From an uncultured Eubacteriales bacterium (GTDB taxonomy: Bacteria > Bacillota > Clostridia > Lachnospirales > Lachnospiraceae), in contig CADBUJ010000052.1 in NCBI GenBank assembly GCA_902797845.1, positions 1 through 36,689 on the forward strand: a DNA stretch of 36,689 bases. The letters are read 5' to 3'. Within the stretch, counting starts at the first letter, position 1. Each line of letters begins with the position of its first letter. Of this stretch, positions 33,260-36,689 are shown piece after piece. Made by a program: the position numbers and the translations under genes. The notes below the pieces were generated by a model that was not told the DNA's origin, searched no databases, and was given only the letters and a program-made list of their open reading frames with translations.

Positions 33260-34709
33260 TGTCGGCTTCCTCTTTTCTTTCCTTAAGTTCCTTAAACTCC
33301 TCTTTTCTTTCTTTAAGCTCCTTTTTTATTTCCCTGCGTTCTGCTTTTTCCTCTTTCTTTATCTCTTTCCGTTCCTCCCGCTCTTCCTTCCGTTCCTCAT
33401 ATTCTTCCTTTTTCTCCTGGATCTTTTTGCTGGCAGACTCCTTCATCTTTTCCAGAAGGTTCTTTTTCTCCGGTTCGTCATAATAAATGGGTTCGTTTGT
33501 TTCCTCATCGATCTCATCCAGTTCGTAATAATCAAAGGAATCCACCGGATAATCCTTTTTCTGAAGTCTCTTTTCGATCACTGTCTTGATTATGTAATAG
33601 ATCACGCCGAAGGTGGGAACTCCCAGGAACATTCCCGGAACTCCGAAAAGTCCTCCTCCTATAAAGATCGCAAACATCACCCAGAAGGGCGAAAGTCCCG
33701 TGGAATTTCCTACGATACGGGGCTGTATGATATTTCCGTCGATCTGCTGAAGTATAACGATAAATATGATAAATCCCACACCCTGCCACGGGCTTACAAG
33801 CAGGAGCAATGCTCCGCCCAGGAGCATGCTGATCCACTGACCGAAGAAGGGGATAAGATTGCATACACCCACCAGAACGCTGATAAATACAGCGTAATCC
33901 ATTCTGAAAAGTGCCATGATCAAAAAGCACATAACTCCCAGAAGCAGGGAATCCACAAGCTTTCCGGAAATAAATCCGCCGAATATGCCGTTGCTCTTCT
34001 TAAACACCTTCATGACCGTATTGGCATGCTCTTTTTTTGCAATGGCATAGACCGTTTTCTTAAGCATACCTACGAATCTTTCTTTTTTCATCAGAAGGTA
34101 GCACGCTACTATAAGTCCGATAAATACGTTGAACATTACAGTCAGCACGGATACGATGCCTGATGTAAGGGTATTCATAAGATTTGTGGCATTGGAGAGG
34201 ATATCTGTTTTAAGCCAGTTCTCCATACGCTCCACGGCGCCTTTAAGGGCTGTGGAAAAATAGGCTATAAAACTGTCCTGAGATTTGGTCCTCTCATCCA
34301 GATACTTTGATACATTAGCAAAATAATCCGGTATCTCGTTTACCATTCTGGAAATAGTCTCTATTAACGTCGGCAAAACAAGATATAAAAGAAAGATAAC
34401 TATTATGACCGTAAATATGATAGAAAGGGCAACGGCTATTACCCTTGCCTTCTGCATATTTCCCACATCCGCAGGGTCCTTCATCCTTTTAAGGACAAAC
34501 TTTTCAAGCATCTCCATAATGGGATTGAGAAGATAGGCTATTATAACGCCGTAGATAATAGGGGATGCGGCCGTTAAAAATGATTTGATAAAGCTTCCGA
34601 TAGAATCCGCCCTGTAAAATGCGAAGAATATGATAATGGTGGCTGCCATCACCATGATCGCCATTATTCCGAGGCCTTTATAATTTCTCCAGGAATTATC
34701 CTTTTTCAT
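33243..34709 (-). CDS. AI-2E family (PerM-type) membrane transporter with long charged C-terminal helix
   Basis: This 488-residue protein has the multi-helix layout of the AI-2E/UPF0118 family, including the conserved later segment NLIPFFGQWISMLLGG and IDGNIIQPRIVGNSTGLSPFWV. Members export small molecules or ions; the substrate here is unknown and the name does not imply AI-2 transport. The last 74 residues (415-488) are almost entirely E, K and R in alternating runs such as EERKEEREERKEIKKEEK, which predicts a long single helix or coiled coil in the cytoplasm. AAGGGAG precedes the start, and an extended -10 promoter lies 30 bases upstream. It is the first gene of the permease-hydratase-gltX-helicase-DUF1292-topB group. 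Confidence 0.9.
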   Translation of the reverse strand: MKKDNSWRNYKGLGIMAIMVMAATIIIFFAFYRADSIGSFIKSFLTAASPIIYGVIIAYLLNPIMEMLEKFVLKRMKDPADVGNMQKARVIAVALSIIFTVIIVIFLLYLVLPTLIETISRMVNEIPDYFANVSKYLDERTKSQDSFIAYFSTALKGAVERMENWLKTDILSNATNLMNTLTSGIVSVLTVMFNVFIGLIVACYLLMKKERFVGMLKKTVYAIAKKEHANTVMKVFKKSNGIFGGFISGKLVDSLLLGVMCFLIMALFRMDYAVFISVLVGVCNLIPFFGQWISMLLGGALLLLVSPWQGVGFIIFIVILQQIDGNIIQPRIVGNSTGLSPFWVMFAIFIGGGLFGVPGMFLGVPTFGVIYYIIKTVIEKRLQKKDYPVDSFDYYELDEIDEETNEPIYYDEPEKKNLLEKMKESASKKIQEKKEEYEERKEEREERKEIKKEEKAERREIKKELKERKEEFKELKERKEEADNEVDR

Positions 34710-34739
34710 AAAATTGCTCCCTTAAAAAAATCGAGAAAT

Positions 34740-34748
34740 ATTATACCA
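34740..34748 (-). promoter_or_regulatory. Extended -10 promoter of the AI-2E permease operon
   Basis: On the minus strand TGGTATAAT combines a perfect -10 with the extended TG element. It lies 30 bases before the start codon, with no good -35 at 17 bases. Confidence 0.62.
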
Positions 34749-34782
34749 TTTCAGCGCCTTTTATTCCATATTATGCTGTTAT

Positions 34783-34812
34783 TTGCATTATTTTCTCATG
34801 ATATTGTATAAT
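34783..34812 (+). promoter_or_regulatory. Promoter of the PAP2-type gene
   Basis: TTGCAT (34783-34788) and a perfect TATAAT (34807-34812) are 18 bases apart. Transcription would begin near 34819, so an in-frame ATG at 34811 lies inside the -10 box and cannot be the start. Confidence 0.6.
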
Positions 34813-34843
34813 GGCTTCCGTTCAATGGAACAGAGGGGGAAAT

Positions 34844-35530
34844 ATGAGACTTAAGAAATGGTTAATAAAAAATGTAAGATTCGACATGTACTTCTGGATG
34901 CTGCTGCTGTTCATCCCCTATGTCATCATCTTTGCCCTTACGGGGCATTTCAGGGAGCCGGTATTCTATGTACACAGTCCTGTGGACGACCTCATCCCTT
35001 TTAACGAATGGTTTATCATACCCTATGTGATGTGGTTCCTTTATGTTGCCCTCCTTCTGGCATATTTCCTTATAAAGGACGTAAGATCGTACCTGAATTA
35101 CATGGTGGCTTCATTTGTGGGTCTTTACCTTTGCGATCTGTTCTTTATCATATGTCCCAACGGGCTTACCTTCCGGCCGGAGACCCTGCCGGATAATTTT
35201 GCCGGATGGCTCTGCGGCTTTATATTTGCAGTTGATAATCCCACAAATGTTTTTCCCTCCATACATGTTATGATCAGCTGGCTGGCATTTATGGCCATAC
35301 TGGAATCAAAGACGCTGAAATCACATAAATGGATATATGCGCCGGCCTTCATCCTGAGCTTTATGATAACTCTGTCCACCATGTATCTTAAGCAGCATTC
35401 ATTCATTGATGCGGTGGGCGGCATCATAGCTGCAGCTATACTTTACATAGTTTTTTACAGGGTAAAGCCCATACAAAAAAAGATAGATGCCTTTTACGAA
35501 AAGCATCCGCCGAAAATCAGAGATATATAA
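34844..35530 (+). CDS. PAP2-superfamily membrane phosphatase/phosphotransferase
   Basis: A 228-residue integral membrane protein with about six helices and the three PAP2 active-site regions in the form seen in the Aur1/inositol-phosphotransferase-like subgroup: GLTFRPETLP, NVFPSIHVMIS and STMYLKQHSFIDAVGG (the last two carrying the catalytic histidines). Such proteins act on lipid phosphates or transfer lipid head groups at the membrane surface; the substrate is unknown. GAGGGGG lies before the ATG at 34844. It is a single-gene unit transcribed divergently from the AI-2E permease and convergently with carD. Confidence 0.88.
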   Translation: MRLKKWLIKNVRFDMYFWMLLLFIPYVIIFALTGHFREPVFYVHSPVDDLIPFNEWFIIPYVMWFLYVALLLAYFLIKDVRSYLNYMVASFVGLYLCDLFFIICPNGLTFRPETLPDNFAGWLCGFIFAVDNPTNVFPSIHVMISWLAFMAILESKTLKSHKWIYAPAFILSFMITLSTMYLKQHSFIDAVGGIIAAAILYIVFYRVKPIQKKIDAFYEKHPPKIRDI

Positions 35531-35535
35531 AAAAC

Positions 35536-35581
35536 AAGATCTCTTGTCCGGAATCTTTGTTCTTTCCGGGCAGGGGATCTT
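35536..35581. terminator. Bidirectional rho-independent terminator
   Basis: Two 18-base arms (35536-35553 and 35564-35581) pair at every position including wobbles. T-rich runs follow on the plus strand (TTTTATTTTTC) and on the minus strand (TTGTTTTTTAT). It ends both the PAP2-type gene and carD; the stem abuts the carD stop codon. Confidence 0.9.
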
Positions 35582-36085
35582 TTATTTTTCTTCCACCGTC
35601 TTATTTATATAATCTTCTACTTTATCTTTATCCATGTTGAGGGCTATGGCCAGCTCTCCGTAGAAAAATTCCTTTGCTGCCTTCTCGTATCTTTCGTCCG
35701 AAGCTATGGCATGCTTCCCTTCTTCCAGTCTTTCTCTTGTGCGAAGATGTATGGCCTTTATCATGCCCACAAGAGAATTTATGTTGCATTCCCTCATGCA
35801 TTCCTTATAGGCATTTTCCCTTTTTTTATCGTCCCTGATCCACAAAGGTTCAACGGACTTTATGTCTTTGACCAGCAATTCCGCTTCTTCCTTTGAGATA
35901 ACGGGACGCATTACTACCTTCTTGTTGTCCACAGGAACAAAAACCGTTTTCCCTGTAGAGAAAACGGGAATAAGCGTATAAAATTGTCTGTCCTTGGAAA
36001 TCCCTTCTATGTCCATAGTTCCGATGGCTTCCACCCGGCATACGCCGTTGCCGCTGTAAACTATGTATTCTCCTACGGAAAACAT
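35582..36085 (-). CDS. CarD/CdnL-type transcription regulator
   Basis: This 167-residue protein begins MFSVGEYIVYSGNGVCRVEAIG, the opening of the CarD_CdnL_TRCF RNA-polymerase-interacting domain. The matching middle part FYTLIPVFSTGKTVFVPVDN is followed by a C-terminal helical half. Family members bind the RNA polymerase beta subunit and stabilise open promoter complexes, often at rRNA and housekeeping promoters. GGGAGG precedes the ATG at 36085; the frame is open further upstream to 36193, but that part overlaps the promoter. It is transcribed alone, divergently from tRNA-Gly. Confidence 0.9.
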   Translation of the reverse strand: MFSVGEYIVYSGNGVCRVEAIGTMDIEGISKDRQFYTLIPVFSTGKTVFVPVDNKKVVMRPVISKEEAELLVKDIKSVEPLWIRDDKKRENAYKECMRECNINSLVGMIKAIHLRTRERLEEGKHAIASDERYEKAAKEFFYGELAIALNMDKDKVEDYINKTVEEK

Positions 36086-36110
36086 TGCAGCACCTCCCGA
36101 TATCAGCTGT

Positions 36111-36119
36111 ATTATACCA
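36111..36119 (-). promoter_or_regulatory. Extended -10 promoter of carD-like gene
   Basis: TGGTATAAT on the minus strand, with a possible -35 CTTACA 18 bases upstream. Transcription would start about 20 bases before the start codon. Confidence 0.65.
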
Positions 36120-36149
36120 CTTTCCAAAAGCAAATGTAAGCAAAAAGTA

Positions 36150-36178
36150 TTGACAAAGGCAGGTGCTTTTATTATACT
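36150..36178 (+). promoter_or_regulatory. Near-consensus promoter of tRNA-Gly
   Basis: A perfect TTGACA (36150-36155) and TATACT (36173-36178) are separated by exactly 17 bases. The tRNA begins 18 bases after the -10. Confidence 0.85.
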
Positions 36179-36195
36179 TATCGAGTATTTCAAAT

Positions 36196-36268
36196 GCGCG
36201 AGTGGCTCAGTTGGTGGAGCGCGACCTTGCCAAGGTCGAGGCCGCGGGTTCGAGTCCCGTCTCGCGCT
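36196..36268 (+). tRNA. tRNA-Gly (anticodon GCC)
   Basis: All arms fold. The acceptor GCGCGAG pairs with CTCGCGC, the D stem GCTC with GAGC, and the anticodon stem CGACC with GGTCG around loop TTGCCAA. The T arm is GCGGG, TTCGAGT, CCCGT. The discriminator is T, as usual for glycine tRNAs, and CCA is not encoded. A run of T residues follows the acceptor stem directly. Confidence 0.97.
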
Positions 36269-36288
36269 TTTTTATTGCATTTTTTTCG

Positions 36289-36689
36289 TTACATCAAAGA
36301 CATCTTCGTCTTTATCTTTTCTCCGGAAGGTGTGGCTGCAAGGCCCCCTCTTCCTGTTTCCCTTATATCCTTATCCATGGACTTTCCTATGGCCTTCATG
36401 GCATCCACGACCTCATCAAAGGGTATCTTTGTCTTTATTCCCGCAAGGGTAAGATCAGATGATGTTACGGCATTTACAGCGCCTATAACATTTCTCTTTA
36501 CACAGGGCACCTCCACGAGACCTGCCACGGGATCGCAGGCCAGTCCTAAAAGGTTTTTCATGGCAAGAGCTGCTGCATTGGCTATATCTTCGCCGTTTCC
36601 TCCCCTTAAATAAGCAAGGCTTCCGGCAGCCATGGCAGAAGCCGCTCCGATCTCGGCCTGACATCCTCCTGCAGCCCCGGCAAGAAAGG
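36289..36689 (-). CDS. sdaAA: L-serine dehydratase, iron-sulfur-dependent, alpha subunit (5' truncated by window end)
   Basis: The frame is open to the window edge and shows the C-terminal part of the alpha chain of iron-sulfur L-serine dehydratase, which converts serine to pyruvate and ammonia. The conserved cysteine segments GGCQAEIGAASAMAAG and LACDPVAGLVEVPCVKRN are present; cysteines there bind the [4Fe-4S] cluster. An internal ATG at 36633 lies after the first of these motifs and is not the true start. Pyruvate from this enzyme would feed PFOR. The end of the gene lies 20 bases from the tRNA, convergent with it. Confidence 0.93.
   Translation of the reverse strand, partial: FLAGAAGGCQAEIGAASAMAAGSLAYLRGGNGEDIANAAALAMKNLLGLACDPVAGLVEVPCVKRNVIGAVNAVTSSDLTLAGIKTKIPFDEVVDAMKAIGKSMDKDIRETGRGGLAATPSGEKIKTKMSLM

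Noticed and set aside
33162..34163. Open frame of 333 codons on the plus strand opposite the AI-2E permease
   Set aside because: Its F/L-rich start is the complement of the permease's E/K/R tail codons; there is no ribosome binding site and the minus-strand gene is clearly real.
34811..34843. Eleven-residue longer start for the PAP2-type gene
   Set aside because: The ATG at 34811 lies in the -10 box TATAAT and has no ribosome binding site, while the ATG at 34844 has GAGGGGG.
35140..35410. PAP2-type protein appearing degenerate because it has PSIH instead of PSGH
   Set aside because: PSIHV together with RPE and KQHSFIDAVGG is the normal form in the Aur1-like PAP2 subgroup, so the active site looks intact.
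1..36689. CRISPR arrays, insertion sequences, integrases, phage genes or attachment sites
   Set aside because: I found no regularly spaced repeat array, no transposase or integrase motifs, and no target-site duplication or att-like repeat at the tRNA-Gly gene within the window.

Overview
The window reads as a chromosomal segment of a strictly anaerobic, probably butyrate-forming member of the Clostridia (Firmicutes). Support comes from the gene set: pyruvate:ferredoxin oxidoreductase, thiolase, a butyryl/4-hydroxybutyrate-type CoA-transferase, an iron-dependent alcohol dehydrogenase, a flavodiiron protein, a CarD-family regulator, DUF1292 and the beginning of an iron-sulfur L-serine dehydratase. 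Shine-Dalgarno sequences are strong (AAGGAGG type) and a clostridial-type Rex operator is present. I cannot name the genus from sequence alone. Nearly every gene is on the minus strand; the exceptions are the partial first gene, a PAP2-type membrane protein and one tRNA-Gly.

Layout. (1) 1-1690: the 3' part of a plus-strand membrane-anchored protein, then a 430-base stretch with a possible small membrane protein, a terminator-like hairpin and three helically phased direct repeats. (2) 1689-4265: two MgtC-family paralogues followed by a GMP synthase that lacks its glutamine amidotransferase domain. (3) 4288-5953: flavodoxin, a frameshifted DUF3841 gene and a TetR-type regulator. (4) 6019-8165: 2-isopropylmalate synthase whose reading frame continues without a stop into a complete AraC-type DNA-binding domain; the upstream region carries inverted repeats. 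(5) 8195-14330: an operon of a tandem-duplicated RnfB-like polyferredoxin, pyruvate:ferredoxin oxidoreductase and a GltD/NfnB-like flavoprotein. (6) 14368-21987: an eight-gene unit running from the CoA-transferase through an HD protein, peptidase T, four-domain flavodiiron protein, radical SAM protein, alcohol dehydrogenase and a small membrane protein to a copper-chaperone-like protein. (7) 22080-23415: thiolase under a promoter whose -35 box lies inside a near-consensus Rex operator. (8) 23421-34748: glmS, topB, DUF1292, UvrD-like helicase, gltX, aconitase-superfamily hydratase and an AI-2E-family permease, all closely packed. (9) 34783-36689: PAP2-type protein, shared bidirectional terminator, CarD-like regulator, tRNA-Gly(GCC), and a 5'-truncated sdaA.

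How it fits together. Pyruvate oxidation (PFOR) makes acetyl-CoA and reduced ferredoxin. The polyferredoxin and the GltD/NfnB-like enzyme beside it could pass those electrons to NAD(P)H or glutamate synthesis. Thiolase starts the C4 branch under apparent NADH/NAD+ control by Rex, and the CoA-transferase and alcohol dehydrogenase are plausible terminal steps. The flavodiiron protein would protect oxygen-sensitive enzymes of this kind. The most unusual object is the LeuA-AraC fusion: an enzyme with a leucine-sensing domain joined to a DNA-binding domain, which looks like a biosynthetic enzyme turned one-component transcription factor.
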